Shown here: positions 53,509-64,000 of the stretch, in pieces
How positions within the stretch are numbered: the stretch's first letter is position 1
Layout of the letters: the number at the start of each line of letters is the position of its first letter
Source: Clostridium tepidum
GTDB lineage: Bacteria > Bacillota > Clostridia > Clostridiales > Clostridiaceae
Length of the DNA: 64,000 nt
Reading direction: 5' to 3'
Assembly: GCF_002008345.1 (NCBI RefSeq)
Contig: NZ_MRAE01000004.1
Coordinates: 62,001-126,000, forward strand
Made by a program: the position numbers and the translations under genes
Notes under the pieces: model-generated
Told to the model about the DNA's origin: nothing
The model's database searches: none
What the model saw: only the letters and a program-made list of their open reading frames with translations

Positions 53509-53799
53509 ATAATATAATATATTATATTTTTTATTAAATATACACTAAAGTGTTTATTAAATACATATTAATACTATAACCATAAAAATATGAAATTTTT
53601 CTATTTATATTTTTTATTAAATATTATATTACTTTGTTTACTGTATTATTTTTCCCTTAAATGTCTAAAAAAAATAATTATAAAAAATATTAGAAAGAAA
53701 TGTCCTAAAAAAAAATATATGCGACTTCAGTTTGTGACAATTATTTCCAGTCACCCTTGATATAATTGAGAAGTAACTTAATGGGGGTGATTAATTATT
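53509..53799. other. AT-rich region upstream of spoIIE
   Basis: A gap of about 290 bases without reading frame or RNA gene. Its right end holds the likely spoIIE promoter; the rest is A/T-rich sequence in which I see nothing else. Confidence 0.5.
53733..53766 (+). promoter_or_regulatory. Probable spoIIE promoter with Spo0A-box-like site
   Basis: TATAAT (53761-53766) has no -35 at 17 bases. TGTGACAA (53733-53740) matches six of eight bases of an inverted 0A box (TTCGACAA), at a distance that would suit Spo0A-activated sigma-A promoters with long spacing, such as spoIIE of Bacillus. Confidence 0.4.
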
Positions 53800-56187
53800 A
53801 TGCAATATGGTGCAGAACTTTTACCATACCAAAGATTAAAAAAAATAAAGAAACAAAAGTATAAAAGATCTATTAATTTCAAGTCTATTTTAAACATGAT
53901 AATTTTTTTTATGAGCTCTTTTTTAGTAAGTAGAGTAATTTTTATTAATAACATGGCTCCCTTTGGAATAGCTTTTTTATTATCTATATCTAGACAAAAA
54001 AAATATAACAAATATTTATTTATATCATCTATTGGTTCTATTATAGGATATATTTCTTTAAAAAATAATATAGGCTATATATCTTTAAATATATTAGAAA
54101 TATTAACTATAACCCTTTCATCTTATATATTTAAAAATGTAGAGAACAAAAAAAATACTATAATTATATATATGATAATATATTTGGAGATATTCGCATA
54201 TAAAATTTTTATTACTAAAATTTCAACAACTATGGCTATTTTGGGAGCTACTTTTGAAATAGGTTGTATTTTCCCAATATATTATATTATTAATTATTCA
54301 ATATTGTGCTTTAAGAATATAAATACTAGTCACTTGTATTCTAATGAAGAAATAGTAAGTATGGCTATTACATTATCTTTAATAATTTCAGGAACTTGGG
54401 GAGCTAATGTAGCAGGAATAAATTTAATGAATCTAATATCTATTACTATGATATTAATTATAGGATATGTAAAAGGAAGTACAAGTGCTTCAGCTATTGG
54501 TGTTGCTATGGGAGCTATAGCCGGATTAAGTTCTAATAATATGATGATTTATATTTCTATATATGGATTATGTGGGCTTATATCAGGAGTGTTTAAAGAA
54601 ACAGGTAAGTTAATGACTGGTATTTCTTATCTAGTTAGTTTTTTAATATTAAAATTTTATGCTAATATTAACTACGATTTTAAGATAATAGAAGTATTAA
54701 TAGCCTTAGCTTTATTTTATATAATACCTAATAAGATATATATGAAAATGGAGTATGAATTGGATTATCAGAAGAAACAAGAAAACTTACAAGAAAACTA
54801 TATGGATAAGATTAAAGGTATTATTACAGATAAATTAGGAAATTTTTCTGATGTACTATATAATATGGGCAATGTATTAGAAAAATTAGTTGATAATGAA
54901 AAGTTAGCTATGAAAAATAAAAGTGAAGCATTAGTAGAAAACTTAGCAGATAGAGTTTGTAGTAGTTGTAATATGAATCATATATGTTGGAAAAGAGAAG
55001 GATATTATACTTATAATGCTTTAGGTGAGCTAATACAAAATTATCAAGAAAATAAAAAAGATCTTCCTTATGAGATAGAAAGAAAATGCGTAAGGAGAAC
55101 TCAGCTTATCAATAATACAGAAGACATAGCAAATAATTATATAATAAGTGAAATGTGGAAAAAAAGACTTAGTGAATGTAGAGAAGTGTTAGCTAATCAA
55201 ATAAACACAATGGCTTATTCTGTTGAAGAAATTACCAAAGAATTTGGACAAAGCATTAGGTTTAGTAATTTAATGGAAAAAGACATTAGAAGAATCTTAA
55301 ATAAGAACAATATAAAATATAAAGATATATTTTGTTATAACAAGGAAAATGGACGTCTTATAATAAACTTAAAAATAGATCCTTGTACAGGGAAACAGAA
55401 ATGTGTAAAGGAAATATTGCCGCTAATGAATAAAGTAACAGGTAAATTGATGTGTGTGGCTAATGACAGTTGTAACTTAGATTTAAAAAATAATGAATGC
55501 AATATAATTTTTGAAGAAACACCTAAATATCATGTAGCCGCTTATGTTAATAAGATAGCAAAAGATGGGGAACAATGTAATGGAGATAGTTACTCTTTTG
55601 GAAAATTAAAAAGCGGTAGTTATATGAGTATAATAAGCGATGGTATGGGCTCAGGACCTCAAGCTGTACAAGAAAGTAGTGCGGTGGTTGAACTTATTGA
55701 AAGATTTGCCCAATCAGGATTTAGCAAAATTACAGCCATAAATACAATAAATTCCATAATGAGTATAAAATTTTCTCAAGATGAAAAGTTTTCAACAGTT
55801 GATTTATCAAATATAGACTTATATGAAGGTAAAGTAGACTTTATGAAAGTAGGTGCAGTAGCTAGTTTTATAAAACGAGGAACAGAGGTATATACTATTA
55901 AATCTAAAACATTACCAATAGGGGTATTGGATAAAGTAGATATTGATATTGAAACAAAAGATTTAAAAAATGGAGACATAATAGTAATGGTGAGTGATGG
56001 AGTTTTAGATTATGAAAGTAGTTCTGCAGGTAAAGTGGAATGGGTAGTAGAATTTTTAAAAAACACCACATTAAATAATCCTAAAGAAATAAGCGAAGAG
56101 TTAATAGAAAATGCTAAAAAATTAAGTAAAGGTAAGGTAAGAGATGATATGACTGTAATAGTTCAAAAAGTGTATAGTTTATATTAA
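53800..56187 (+). CDS. spoIIE: Stage II sporulation protein E, membrane phosphatase
   Basis: SpoIIE dephosphorylates SpoIIAA to release sigma-F in the forespore and helps polar septation. At 795 residues it has family length: about ten membrane segments (about 30-305), a central regulatory region with a cysteine cluster (CSSCNMNHICW) near 386-396, and a C-terminal PP2C phosphatase domain (about 570-790) with GDSYSFG, ISDGMGSG and VSDGVLDY. GGGGGTGA precedes the ATG. yabS and yabT of Bacillus are missing here. Confidence 0.96.
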   Translation: MQYGAELLPYQRLKKIKKQKYKRSINFKSILNMIIFFMSSFLVSRVIFINNMAPFGIAFLLSISRQKKYNKYLFISSIGSIIGYISLKNNIGYISLNILEILTITLSSYIFKNVENKKNTIIIYMIIYLEIFAYKIFITKISTTMAILGATFEIGCIFPIYYIINYSILCFKNINTSHLYSNEEIVSMAITLSLIISGTWGANVAGINLMNLISITMILIIGYVKGSTSASAIGVAMGAIAGLSSNNMMIYISIYGLCGLISGVFKETGKLMTGISYLVSFLILKFYANINYDFKIIEVLIALALFYIIPNKIYMKMEYELDYQKKQENLQENYMDKIKGIITDKLGNFSDVLYNMGNVLEKLVDNEKLAMKNKSEALVENLADRVCSSCNMNHICWKREGYYTYNALGELIQNYQENKKDLPYEIERKCVRRTQLINNTEDIANNYIISEMWKKRLSECREVLANQINTMAYSVEEITKEFGQSIRFSNLMEKDIRRILNKNNIKYKDIFCYNKENGRLIINLKIDPCTGKQKCVKEILPLMNKVTGKLMCVANDSCNLDLKNNECNIIFEETPKYHVAAYVNKIAKDGEQCNGDSYSFGKLKSGSYMSIISDGMGSGPQAVQESSAVVELIERFAQSGFSKITAINTINSIMSIKFSQDEKFSTVDLSNIDLYEGKVDFMKVGAVASFIKRGTEVYTIKSKTLPIGVLDKVDIDIETKDLKNGDIIVMVSDGVLDYESSSAGKVEWVVEFLKNTTLNNPKEISEELIENAKKLSKGKVRDDMTVIVQKVYSLY

Positions 56188-56193
56188 AATATA

Positions 56194-56253
56194 TAAAGAG
56201 AATATAAAGTTAAGTATTAAATACTTAATTTGTTTAAATATTCTCTTTTTTTT
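56194..56253 (+). terminator. Terminator after spoIIE
   Basis: Outer stem AAAGAGAATA / TATTCTCTTT enclosing a perfect inner stem TTAAGTATT / AATACTTAA, then eight T. Confidence 0.82.
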
Positions 56254-56295
56254 ATATAAAACCCTATTAAAAGTGTAATGATTAGAGTATATTTA

Positions 56296-56304
56296 TGGTA
56301 TAAT
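56296..56304 (+). promoter_or_regulatory. Extended -10 promoter of tilS-hpt
   Basis: TGGTATAAT ending at 56304, about 30 bases before the tilS start; the -35 is weak. Confidence 0.45.
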
Positions 56305-56335
56305 GTTTTAATATAAAGGTATAAGGTGTGTTTTT

Positions 56336-57742
56336 ATGAAAGATGTGGTTATAAATACTATAAAAAAATATAATATGATTGAGGCTAATGATAGAGTAAT
56401 AGTAGGAGTATCTGGAGGACCAGATTCCATGTGTCTTTTACATATGTTATGCTTATTAAAGGATGAATTAGAAATAAAAGATATATATGTAGCTCATATA
56501 AATCATGGTGTTAGAGGTGAAGAATCTGATGCTGATGAAAAATATGTAGAGAATTTTTGCAGCATGAACAACTTAGATTTTTTTTCTAAAACAATAGATA
56601 TGAATAAAATAGCCAAAGAAAAGGGAATTTCTAGTGAAAGTGCAGGAAGAGAAGCAAGATACGAATTTTTTGATTTTTTAAAAAGAAAATTAGATGCTCA
56701 AAAAATAGCAACAGCTCATAATGCAAATGATCAAGCAGAAACTGTACTTATGAGAATAATGAGAGGAACAGGATTACAAGGAGTTGAAGGCATAAATCCT
56801 ATAAGAAATGGAATATATATAAGACCTTTAATAAATGTATTAAGGGAAGATATAGAAAATTATTGTGAAAAATATAAACTAAATCCCAGGATAGATAAAA
56901 CAAACTTACAAAATATATATACAAGAAATAAAATTAGATTAGAGTTAATACCTTATATAAAAGATAATTTTAATGAAGATATAGTAAATACTTTATGCAG
57001 ATTTTCTAATATAGTTTCAAAAGATAATGCCTATTTAGAGGAAGTATCAAAAGCTAAATTTGAAATATATTGTACTAAAAAGCCACATAAGGTAATAATA
57101 GATAAGAGAACTTTTTTAGAACATGAAAGTATCTCAACTAGAATATTAAGAGAAGCTATACTTTATATAAATAAAAATTTATATAATCTTGAAATGAAAA
57201 ATATATATGATATCTTAGAATTAAGTTTAAATACAACGGGCAAGTGTGTGAACTTACCTAGTAATATAAAAGCTGAAAATATTTATGGAGATATACATTT
57301 ATATAAAGAAAATAATTATATAAATAAGGTAGATAATACTGAATACGAATTAAAAATAGGATTTAATAAAATAGAAGACTTAAATATTAATATAAAATTA
57401 TACGATATAAAAGATTATGAGTATAATATAAACGCTAATAAATATATACAATATTTTGATTATGATAAAATAAGTAATAAAAAAATCTATTTGCGAAATA
57501 GAAGAAATGGAGATAAATTTACACCATTAGGAATGAAAGGTAGTAAAAAATTAAAAGATTTTTTTATGGACTTAAAAATACCTAGAGAGGAAAGAGATAA
57601 ATTAAAGCTTGTATGTTTTGGAAGAGAAATAGGTTGGATTATAGGTTATAGAACAAGCAATAATTTTAAAATAGATAAAAATACAAAAAATATATTAGAA
57701 ATAATTGTTGAAAGAGGGGAAATAAATGGAGTTGATAAGTAA
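56336..57742 (+). CDS. tilS: tRNA(Ile)-lysidine synthetase
   Basis: TilS converts C34 of the CAT-anticodon tRNA-Ile to lysidine so that it reads AUA, very common in this AT-rich genome. The N-terminal PP-loop is [12 protein letters not shown] (about 24-35) in an adenine-nucleotide hydrolase domain (1-215), then the TilS-specific C-terminal domains with [20 protein letters not shown]. Length 468 is normal. The 3' end overlaps hpt by 17 bases, showing coupling. Confidence 0.95.
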   Translation: MKDVVINTIKKYNMIEANDRVIVGVSGGPDSMCLLHMLCLLKDELEIKDIYVAHINHGVRGEESDADEKYVENFCSMNNLDFFSKTIDMNKIAKEKGISSESAGREARYEFFDFLKRKLDAQKIATAHNANDQAETVLMRIMRGTGLQGVEGINPIRNGIYIRPLINVLREDIENYCEKYKLNPRIDKTNLQNIYTRNKIRLELIPYIKDNFNEDIVNTLCRFSNIVSKDNAYLEEVSKAKFEIYCTKKPHKVIIDKRTFLEHESISTRILREAILYINKNLYNLEMKNIYDILELSLNTTGKCVNLPSNIKAENIYGDIHLYKENNYINKVDNTEYELKIGFNKIEDLNINIKLYDIKDYEYNINANKYIQYFDYDKISNKKIYLRNRRNGDKFTPLGMKGSKKLKDFFMDLKIPREERDKLKLVCFGREIGWIIGYRTSNNFKIDKNTKNILEIIVERGEINGVDK

Positions 57743-58271
57743 GGATATAGAAAAGATACTTATATCTGAACAACAAATACAAAGTAAAATAAATGAACTG
57801 GGAAAGCAAATTAGTAAGGATTATGAAGGTAAAAATTTAATGTTAATAGGTATATTAAAAGGATCAGTTCCTTTTATGGCAGATTTATTAAAAAGAATAA
57901 CTATACCTTGTACTATGGATTTTATGGCGGTGTCTAGTTATGGAAATTCCACTACATCTTCAGGCGTAGTTAGAATATTAAAGGATTTAGACTTTGAAAT
58001 AGAGGGAAAAGATATTCTTATAGTAGAAGACATAATAGATTCTGGTATAACATTAAAATATTTATTAGAAAATTTACGAGCTAGAAAACCTGCTAGTATA
58101 AACATAGCTTGTTTACTTAATAAAGAAGAAAGAAGAAAAGTAGAAATTGCTGTTCGTTATTTGGGATATAATGTTCCTGATTATTTCCTAGTTGGATATG
58201 GGTTAGATTTTGCCGAAAAGTATAGAAACTTACCTTATATCGGAATACTAAAAGAGGAAGTTTATAAATAA
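57726..58271 (+). CDS. hpt: Hypoxanthine phosphoribosyltransferase
   Basis: Hpt salvages hypoxanthine and guanine to IMP and GMP with [19 protein letters not shown] near 40-55 and the PRPP-binding [14 protein letters not shown] (about 98-111) are the key motifs. Length 181 is usual. The start lies inside tilS, after GAGGGG. Order tilS-hpt-ftsH is conserved across Firmicutes. Confidence 0.95.
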   Translation: MELISKDIEKILISEQQIQSKINELGKQISKDYEGKNLMLIGILKGSVPFMADLLKRITIPCTMDFMAVSSYGNSTTSSGVVRILKDLDFEIEGKDILIVEDIIDSGITLKYLLENLRARKPASINIACLLNKEERRKVEIAVRYLGYNVPDYFLVGYGLDFAEKYRNLPYIGILKEEVYK

Positions 58272-58286
58272 TTAATATTCAATTTA

Positions 58287-58315
58287 TTGTAAACAAATTT
58301 TTGTTATGATACAAT
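58287..58315 (+). promoter_or_regulatory. Promoter of ftsH
   Basis: TTGTAA (58287-58292), 17-base spacer, TACAAT (58310-58315) with extended TGA. Confidence 0.65.
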
Positions 58316-58352
58316 TTTACAGTATAAAACTAGAAAGTGAGGGTGGCCAAAT

Positions 58353-60158
58353 ATGAAAAAATTTTCGAGTGCAACGGCCTGGATTGTTCTTCTTGTATTA
58401 GTTATATTTTCATCTTTAATGCTTGCTAGAACTGGAAACAACTCTACAGCTATTAATTTTAGTGAATTCCAAAAAAGTTGGATACAAAATGAAATTAAAA
58501 GTTTCCAAGTTAAAGATGATAAGATGACGGTAGTTGGAACATTAAAAGATGGTACACAATATGAAACAGTAGTTCCTTCAGAAAGATTGTTTCAATTTAT
58601 AAATGAACATCCTAAAAATGGAGAAGTAAAAGAAATTTATGTTAAACCAACATCAGTACCTATATGGGTACAATATTTACCTATGATACTAATAGTTTTA
58701 ATGCTTTTAGGATTTTGGTTTATGTTTATGCAACAGGCACAGGGTGGTGGTGGAAATAGAAATGTTATGAACTTTGGTAAAAGTAAAGCCAAAATGGCCA
58801 CGCCAGATAAGAAAAAAGTAACTTTTGATGATGTTGCAGGAGCAGATGAAGAGAAGGAAGAGTTGGCAGAAATAGTAGATTTTCTTAAGTCACCTAAAAG
58901 ATATATAGATATGGGAGCTAGAATCCCTAAAGGCGTGTTATTAGTTGGACCTCCAGGAACAGGTAAAACTCTTTTAGCTAAAGCTATTGCAGGAGAAGCA
59001 GGAGTACCTTTTTTCAGTATATCAGGTTCAGATTTCGTTGAAATGTTTGTAGGGGTTGGAGCATCTAGAGTTAGGGATTTATTTGAGCAGGCTAAGAAGA
59101 ACTCCCCTTGTATAATTTTTATAGATGAAATTGATGCAGTAGGAAGACAAAGAGGAGCTGGTCTAGGCGGAGGTCATGATGAAAGAGAACAAACTTTAAA
59201 TCAACTATTAGTCGAAATGGATGGTTTTGGTGCCAATGAAGGTATAATAATGATTGCAGCAACAAATAGACCTGACATATTAGATCCAGCATTATTAAGA
59301 CCAGGAAGATTTGATAGGCAAATAGTTGTTGGAGCACCAGATGTAAAAGGAAGAGAAGCTATATTAAAGGTTCATTCAAAAAACAAACTATTATCAGAAG
59401 AAATAAAATTAGATGTACTTGCTAAAAGGACACCTGGATTTACAGGCGCAGATTTAGAGAATTTAATGAATGAGTCTGCACTTTTAGCAGTAAGAAAGAG
59501 AAAAAGCCTAATAGAGATGGAAGATTTAGAAGAAGCAGTTACAAGAGTAATAGCTGGTCCAGAAAAGAAAAGTAGGATAATAGATGAAGAAGATAGAAAG
59601 CTAACAGCATATCATGAAGCAGGGCATGCTGTAGTTATGAAGCTTCTTCCCCATGCAGATCCAGTTCATCAAATAAGTATAGTTCCAAGAGGTATGGCTG
59701 GTGGGTATACGATGCATTTACCAGAAAAAGATAGTTCATATATGTCTAGGTCTAAATTAAAAGATGAAATTGTAGGTTTATTAGGTGGAAGAGTAGCAGA
59801 AAAATTAATTATAGGGGACATAAGTACAGGTGCTAAAAATGATATAGACAGAGCTACAACAATAGCTAGAAAAATGGTTATGGATTATGGAATGAGCGAT
59901 GCATTAGGACCAATAGCTTTTGGATCAGGTCATGATGAAGTTTTCCTAGGAAGAGATTTAGGAAAGAGCAGAAACTTCAGTGAAGATGTTGCATTTAAAA
60001 TAGATCAAGAAATTAAGAAATTAATAGATAATGGATACAATGAAGCAGAAAGACTTTTAAATGAAAATATATCTAAATTACACGCTGTAGCACAAGAATT
60101 ACTTAAAAAAGAAAAATTAGAGGCAGACGAATTTGAAGAAATATTTAAAAATAGCTAA
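58353..60158 (+). CDS. ftsH: ATP-dependent zinc metalloprotease FtsH
   Basis: FtsH is the membrane-bound AAA protease that degrades damaged membrane and regulatory proteins. Two N-terminal membrane segments (about 8-28 and 106-126) flank an external domain. The AAA module has [13 protein letters not shown] (Walker A, near 200), [15 protein letters not shown] (Walker B) and the arginine-finger region RPGRFDRQ. The zinc site is HEAGH near 423-427 in the C-terminal protease domain. Length 601 is normal. GTGAGGGTGG lies before the ATG. Confidence 0.97.
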   Translation: MKKFSSATAWIVLLVLVIFSSLMLARTGNNSTAINFSEFQKSWIQNEIKSFQVKDDKMTVVGTLKDGTQYETVVPSERLFQFINEHPKNGEVKEIYVKPTSVPIWVQYLPMILIVLMLLGFWFMFMQQAQGGGGNRNVMNFGKSKAKMATPDKKKVTFDDVAGADEEKEELAEIVDFLKSPKRYIDMGARIPKGVLLVGPPGTGKTLLAKAIAGEAGVPFFSISGSDFVEMFVGVGASRVRDLFEQAKKNSPCIIFIDEIDAVGRQRGAGLGGGHDEREQTLNQLLVEMDGFGANEGIIMIAATNRPDILDPALLRPGRFDRQIVVGAPDVKGREAILKVHSKNKLLSEEIKLDVLAKRTPGFTGADLENLMNESALLAVRKRKSLIEMEDLEEAVTRVIAGPEKKSRIIDEEDRKLTAYHEAGHAVVMKLLPHADPVHQISIVPRGMAGGYTMHLPEKDSSYMSRSKLKDEIVGLLGGRVAEKLIIGDISTGAKNDIDRATTIARKMVMDYGMSDALGPIAFGSGHDEVFLGRDLGKSRNFSEDVAFKIDQEIKKLIDNGYNEAERLLNENISKLHAVAQELLKKEKLEADEFEEIFKNS

Positions 60159-60162
60159 AATA

Positions 60163-60197
60163 AAAGAGTAGATGTTTAATCATCTACTCTTTTCTAT
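60163..60197 (+). terminator. Terminator after ftsH
   Basis: Stem AAAGAGTAGATG / CATCTACTCTTT with a TTTAAT loop and T-rich tail. Confidence 0.85.
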
Positions 60198-60217
60198 ATA
60201 TTAAAATGCATATAAGA

Positions 60218-60226
60218 TGATATAAT
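60218..60226 (+). promoter_or_regulatory. Extended -10 promoter of fhs
   Basis: TGATATAAT ending at 60226, leaving a leader of about 115 bases before fhs in which I see no known riboswitch. Confidence 0.4.
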
Positions 60227-60348
60227 TAATAATAAAAATAATTTTTATGAAATGGGTGATTTATTAGAGTCGAAAAGATATTAAATAGTTGAACAATTAT
60301 AAAAAATAATTTATAGGGTAAATAACATAAATAAGGGGGAATACGTAA

Positions 60349-62022
60349 GTGTTTAAATCTGATATCGAAATAGCACAAGAATCTAAAATGGAAAATATAA
60401 AAAATATAGCTGATAAGATAGGGTTAACAGAAGAAGATATAGATTTATATGGTAAGTATAAGTGTAAAATATCTTTAGATGTTTTAGAAAGTAATAAGAA
60501 TAAAAAAGATGGTAAATTAATTTTAGTTACAGCTATAAATCCTACTCCAGCAGGCGAAGGAAAATCTACAGTTACAGTGGGATTAGGGCAAGCGCTATGG
60601 AAAAAAAATAAAAAAGCGGTTATAGCATTAAGAGAACCTTCTCTAGGACCTGTTTTTGGTATAAAAGGAGGAGCGGCAGGAGGAGGATATTCCCAAGTTG
60701 TACCTATGGAAGATATAAATCTTCATTTTACGGGAGATATGCATGCTATTACTTCAGCAAATAATTTATTAGCAGCTGCCATAGATAATCATATCCATCA
60801 AGGAAATGCTCTAAAAATTGATCCAAGAAGAATTTTATTTAAAAGAGTTATGGATATGAATGATAGAGCTTTAAGAAATATAGTTGTAGCTTTAGGCGGA
60901 AAGGTAAATGGATTTCCAAGGGAAGATGGGTTTATGATAACTGTAGCTTCAGAAATCATGGCTATCTTATGTTTATCAGAAAATTTAACGGATCTTAAAA
61001 ACAAAATGGGAGAAATATTAGTAGCTTATAGTATCGACGATAACCCTATATATTGTAAAGATTTAGAAGTCCAAGGAGCTATGGCATTATTAATGAAAGA
61101 TGCTATAAAACCAAATTTGGTTCAAACTTTAGAAAATACTCCTGCCATTATACATGGTGGACCTTTTGCTAATATAGCACATGGATGTAATAGTATATTA
61201 GCAACAAAAATGGCATTAAAATTAGGAGAGTATGTAATAACAGAAGCTGGTTTTGGAGCAGATTTAGGGGCAGAAAAGTTTTTTGATATTAAATGCAGAA
61301 AAGCTAATTTAAAACCAAGTTGTGTGGTTATAGTAGCTACAGTAAGAGCTTTAAAATATAATGGTGGAGTTTCCAAAGAAGATTTAAAAGAAGAAAATAT
61401 AAAAGCTTTATCTATAGGAATAGAGAATTTAGGAAAACATATAGAAAATGTAAATAAGTTTGGTGTACCAGCAGTAGTTGCTATAAATAAATTTGTATCG
61501 GATACAGAAGAGGAAATAGAATTTATAAAAAGATACTGTGAAAAATTAGGAGCAGAAGTATCTATAGCAGAAGTATGGGAAAAAGGTGGAGATGGTGGTT
61601 TAGAATTAGCAGATAAAGTTTTAGATACTATAGAAAATAAAGAAAGTAAATTCAAACCTATATATGATGAAAATATTAGTATAAAACAAAAAATGGAAAC
61701 AATTGCCCAGGAAATATATGGAGCAGAAGGTGTGGATTACTCTAAAGATGCAGAAAAACAAATAAAAGAGATAGAAAAATTAGGATTAGATAAAAAACCT
61801 ATATGTATGGCTAAGACTCAATATTCTTTATCTGATGATCCAAAATTATTAGGTAGGCCATCTGGTTTTAAAATTAATGTTAAAGAAATTAGAATCTGTA
61901 ATGGAGCTGGATTTATAGTAGCACTAACAGGAAATATTATGACTATGCCAGGATTACCTAAGGAATCAGCAGCTAATAATATTGATGTATTGGAAGATGG
62001 TAATATAGTAGGACTATTCTAA
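60349..62022 (+). CDS. fhs: Formate--tetrahydrofolate ligase
   Basis: Fhs makes 10-formyl-tetrahydrofolate from formate, THF and ATP, serving purine synthesis and, in acetogenic or glycine-fermenting clostridia, one-carbon energy metabolism. The P-loop is [10 protein letters not shown] near 66-75, followed by [20 protein letters not shown] and [11 protein letters not shown]. At 557 residues it has normal length. The start is GTG, eight bases after AAGGGGGA. It sits between ftsH and coaX, a position not shared with Bacillus. Confidence 0.97.
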   Translation: MFKSDIEIAQESKMENIKNIADKIGLTEEDIDLYGKYKCKISLDVLESNKNKKDGKLILVTAINPTPAGEGKSTVTVGLGQALWKKNKKAVIALREPSLGPVFGIKGGAAGGGYSQVVPMEDINLHFTGDMHAITSANNLLAAAIDNHIHQGNALKIDPRRILFKRVMDMNDRALRNIVVALGGKVNGFPREDGFMITVASEIMAILCLSENLTDLKNKMGEILVAYSIDDNPIYCKDLEVQGAMALLMKDAIKPNLVQTLENTPAIIHGGPFANIAHGCNSILATKMALKLGEYVITEAGFGADLGAEKFFDIKCRKANLKPSCVVIVATVRALKYNGGVSKEDLKEENIKALSIGIENLGKHIENVNKFGVPAVVAINKFVSDTEEEIEFIKRYCEKLGAEVSIAEVWEKGGDGGLELADKVLDTIENKESKFKPIYDENISIKQKMETIAQEIYGAEGVDYSKDAEKQIKEIEKLGLDKKPICMAKTQYSLSDDPKLLGRPSGFKINVKEIRICNGAGFIVALTGNIMTMPGLPKESAANNIDVLEDGNIVGLF

Positions 62023-62047
62023 CATTAATATAATAGAAAGTATTAAC

Positions 62048-62075
62048 TTGACAAAATACTTGGAACTGATAAAAT
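62048..62075 (+). promoter_or_regulatory. Candidate promoter of coaX
   Basis: TTGACA (62048-62053), 16-base spacer, TAAAAT (62070-62075). It lies upstream of the hairpin at 62105-62133, which would therefore be in the coaX leader. Confidence 0.5.
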
Positions 62076-62104
62076 AAAATTGTTAAATTGACATTAAATA
62101 AAGC

Positions 62105-62133
62105 ATAAAGGGCAGCAGTAAAGCTGCTCTTTC
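62105..62133 (+). terminator. Terminator-like hairpin between fhs and coaX
   Basis: AAAGGGCAGC-AGTAAA-GCTGCTCTTT, GC-rich stem followed by only a short T run (TTTCATT). It is either the fhs terminator or an attenuator in the coaX leader. Confidence 0.6.
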
Positions 62134-62176
62134 ATTGCATTTAAGACCCTATTTTGCTTATTAAGGTGGTGCTTTT

Positions 62177-62953
62177 ATGATTTTAGTTTTAGATGTAGGA
62201 AATACTAATATAGTTTTAGGTATATATAAAAATAAGGAGCTAATAGCAAACTGGAGATTGGCTACAGATAACAAAAGAACAGCAGATGAATATGGAATAC
62301 AAGTAATAGAATTATTTTCACATAATAATTTAAGTTTTTCTGATGTAGAAGGAGTAATTGTATCTTCTGTAGTTCCTAATATAATGTATTCTTTAGAACA
62401 TATGATATCAAAGTATTTTAATATAAAACCTATAATAGTAGGACCTGGGGTAAAAACAGGTATAAATATAAAATATGATAATCCCAAAGAAGTGGGAGCA
62501 GATAGAATTGTTAATGCAGTAGCAGCTCATGAAATTTATAAAAAACCGTTAATAATTATTGATTTTGGAACAGCTACTACATTTTGTGCTATAACAAAAG
62601 ACGCTAATTATTTGGGTGGAACTATATGTCCAGGTATAAAAATTTCTTCAGATGCTTTATTTGATAAAGCAGCTAAATTACCAAGAGTAGAACTTATAAA
62701 AACGCCAGGAGTTATATGTAAAAATACTGTAGCTAGTATACAGTCTGGAATAATTTATGGCTATGCTGGGCAAGTAGATTATATAGTTTCAAAAATGAAA
62801 GATGAAATGATAGCTTTAGGAGAAGAAGAACCTTTCGTAGTTGCTACAGGAGGATTCGCTAAATTAATTAGTGAAGAAGCTAAAAGTATTGATGAAATAA
62901 ACGCTATTTTAACTTTAGAAGGATTAAGAGTAATATATGAAAAAAATAAATAA
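62177..62953 (+). CDS. coaX: Type III pantothenate kinase
   Basis: CoaX phosphorylates pantothenate in the first step of coenzyme A synthesis. The N-terminal phosphate loop [14 protein letters not shown] (4-17), [15 protein letters not shown] (about 100-114) and [11 protein letters not shown] (about 121-131) are the ASKHA-fold motifs of the type III enzyme. Length 258 is usual. Followed by dusB after nine bases, one operon. Confidence 0.95.
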   Translation: MILVLDVGNTNIVLGIYKNKELIANWRLATDNKRTADEYGIQVIELFSHNNLSFSDVEGVIVSSVVPNIMYSLEHMISKYFNIKPIIVGPGVKTGINIKYDNPKEVGADRIVNAVAAHEIYKKPLIIIDFGTATTFCAITKDANYLGGTICPGIKISSDALFDKAAKLPRVELIKTPGVICKNTVASIQSGIIYGYAGQVDYIVSKMKDEMIALGEEEPFVVATGGFAKLISEEAKSIDEINAILTLEGLRVIYEKNK

Positions 62954-62962
62954 GGTGATTAT

Positions 62963-63934
62963 ATGAATATAGGAAATCTTATATTTCATAATAATGTATT
63001 TTTAGCACCTATGGCAGGATTTACAGATATAGCTTTTAGAGAAATATGTAAAGAATTGGGATGTGGTTTGGTTTATACTGAAATGGTAAGTGCTAAAGCA
63101 TTATATTATGGAAGCAATAATACAAAAAAATTATGTGTAATATCAGATAAAGAAAAACCTGTAGCCTTGCAATTATTTGGACATGAGCCAGATATAATGG
63201 CAAATGCAGTAGAATTTTTTAATGATAATGATGATGTATGTTTATTAGATGTAAATATGGGATGTCCAGCACCTAAAATAGTTAAAAATGGTGATGGTTC
63301 TGCACTTATGAAAGAACCTAAATTGGCATCAAAAATAATAAAAGCCATGAAAAAGGTATCTAAAAAACCTATTACAGTTAAATTTAGAAAAGGTTTTGAT
63401 AAAAATAATATTAATGCTGTAGAGTTTGCTAAAATAATGGAGCAAGCTGGGGTCGATGCTATAACTATTCATGGTAGAACAAGAGAGCAAATGTATGAGG
63501 GTAAAGCAGATTGGGAAATAATATCAAAAGTAAAGAATGTTGTAAGCATACCTGTAATAGGTAATGGAGATGTATTTTCACCAGAAGACGCTTTAGAAAT
63601 GATGAATAAAACAGGTTGTGATGGCGTAATGGTAGGAAGAGGTTCTCAAGGTAATCCATGGATATTTAAACAAATAAATGAAAAAATTAGAGGAGAAAAT
63701 GTATATTATCCTACTCCACAAGAGAGAATAGACATATGTATAAATCATTATAAAAAATCGTTAGAGTTTTTTGAAGAACATAAAGCGGTAAGAGAAATGA
63801 GAAAACATATAGCAGCATATGTAAAAGGTCTTAAAAATTGCACTGATATAAAGAATAAAGTAAATATGGAAAAGGATCCTCATAAAGTAATAGAAGAATT
63901 AATTAAATATAGAGAAACATTAGAGGAATTTTAA
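62963..63934 (+). CDS. dusB: tRNA-dihydrouridine synthase, DusB type
   Basis: A flavin enzyme that reduces uridines in the tRNA D-loop. LAPMAGFTDIAFREICKELG (residues 14-33 region), the catalytic cysteine in DVNMGCPAPKIVKNGDGSALM (about 93-113), and TIHGRTREQMYEGKADW are all present. At 323 residues it has normal length. The C-terminal helical domain ends in REMRKHIAAYVKGLKN. Coupled to coaX; DusB specificity inferred from synteny and length. Confidence 0.93.
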   Translation: MNIGNLIFHNNVFLAPMAGFTDIAFREICKELGCGLVYTEMVSAKALYYGSNNTKKLCVISDKEKPVALQLFGHEPDIMANAVEFFNDNDDVCLLDVNMGCPAPKIVKNGDGSALMKEPKLASKIIKAMKKVSKKPITVKFRKGFDKNNINAVEFAKIMEQAGVDAITIHGRTREQMYEGKADWEIISKVKNVVSIPVIGNGDVFSPEDALEMMNKTGCDGVMVGRGSQGNPWIFKQINEKIRGENVYYPTPQERIDICINHYKKSLEFFEEHKAVREMRKHIAAYVKGLKNCTDIKNKVNMEKDPHKVIEELIKYRETLEEF

Positions 63935-63983
63935 ATAAATATTTACATAAAAATATATTGTAATCAATTTTTATGGTGAAATA

Positions 63984-64000
63984 ATGAAACCAGTGATAGG
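63984..64000 (+). CDS. Start of a further gene, cut by the window edge
   Basis: ATG with a GGTG ribosome-binding site seven bases upstream; only five full codons (MKPVI, then a partial glycine) are visible. The N-terminus resembles class-I glutamine-amidotransferase-like peptidases (C26), but five residues cannot support an assignment. Confidence 0.35.

Noticed and set aside
60197-60348. Folate (THF) riboswitch before fhs
   Set aside because: The leader lacks the conserved helices and any terminator or sequestering hairpin; only an extended -10 is visible.

Overview
The window is a low-GC, AT-rich stretch of bacterial chromosome that reads as a spore-forming anaerobe of the genus Clostridium in the strict sense. 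The evidence is [FeFe]-hydrogenase maturation genes, glycyl-radical and other radical SAM enzymes, sporulation genes (spoVG, spoVT, yabP, yabQ, spoIIE), strong GGAGG ribosome-binding sites, frequent TTG and GTG starts, and no aerobic respiration genes. The species cannot be fixed from sequence alone. An H-NOX/chemoreceptor fusion like the SONO protein of C. botulinum suggests that neighbourhood. I see no prophage, insertion sequence or CRISPR array.

Layout: 1-9.2 kb holds mostly minus-strand genes: a partial small-molecule exporter, a dimeric dUTPase, a PHP phosphoesterase, a glycosyltransferase, a 33-residue peptide gene, a sodium/solute symporter, and the operon TM1266-like/hydE/hydG/hydF. 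Between 9.2 and 9.6 kb is an apparently untranslated transcript with a consensus promoter and an intrinsic terminator. The 9.6-12 kb stretch holds a YjjI/YjjW glycyl-radical pair. The 12-16 kb stretch holds rlmH and an operon murA-walJ-germN-like lipoprotein-SEC-C protein. The 16-34 kb stretch is accessory and housekeeping: 2H phosphoesterase, an unusual 632-residue glutamine synthetase, murI, cyclophilin, an XRE/S24-like regulator, the NO/O2-sensing chemoreceptor, two further radical SAM proteins, a ComB homologue, a short [FeFe]-hydrogenase-like protein, tRNA-Pro and murC.

From purR (33.8 kb) to dusB (63.9 kb) nearly everything is on the plus strand and follows the gene order near the Bacillus subtilis origin: purR-spoVG-glmU-prs-(two-component system and HtrA)-pth-mfd-prsA-spoVT-yabM-mazG-hup-rqcP-yabP-yabQ-divIC-yabR-tRNAs-spoIIE-tilS-hpt-ftsH-fhs-coaX-dusB. 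Sporulation-type promoters can be read at spoVG (sigma-H), yabP (sigma-E) and spoVT (sigma-G). The tRNA operon is a tandem duplication of a Leu-fMet-Met cassette.

Functionally the window joins envelope synthesis (murA, murC, murI, glmU, YabM), nucleotide metabolism (prs, hpt, purR, dUTPase), translation and RNA modification (tRNAs, rlmH, tilS, dusB, pth, rqcP), sporulation control, and anaerobic radical and hydrogen chemistry. Most is ordinary conserved chromosome. The best candidates for something undescribed are the RNA upstream of the hyd maturation operon (9411-9568), the structured element between hup and rqcP (about 50697-50870), the orphan YjjI/YjjW pair, and the atypical small hydrogenase-like protein.
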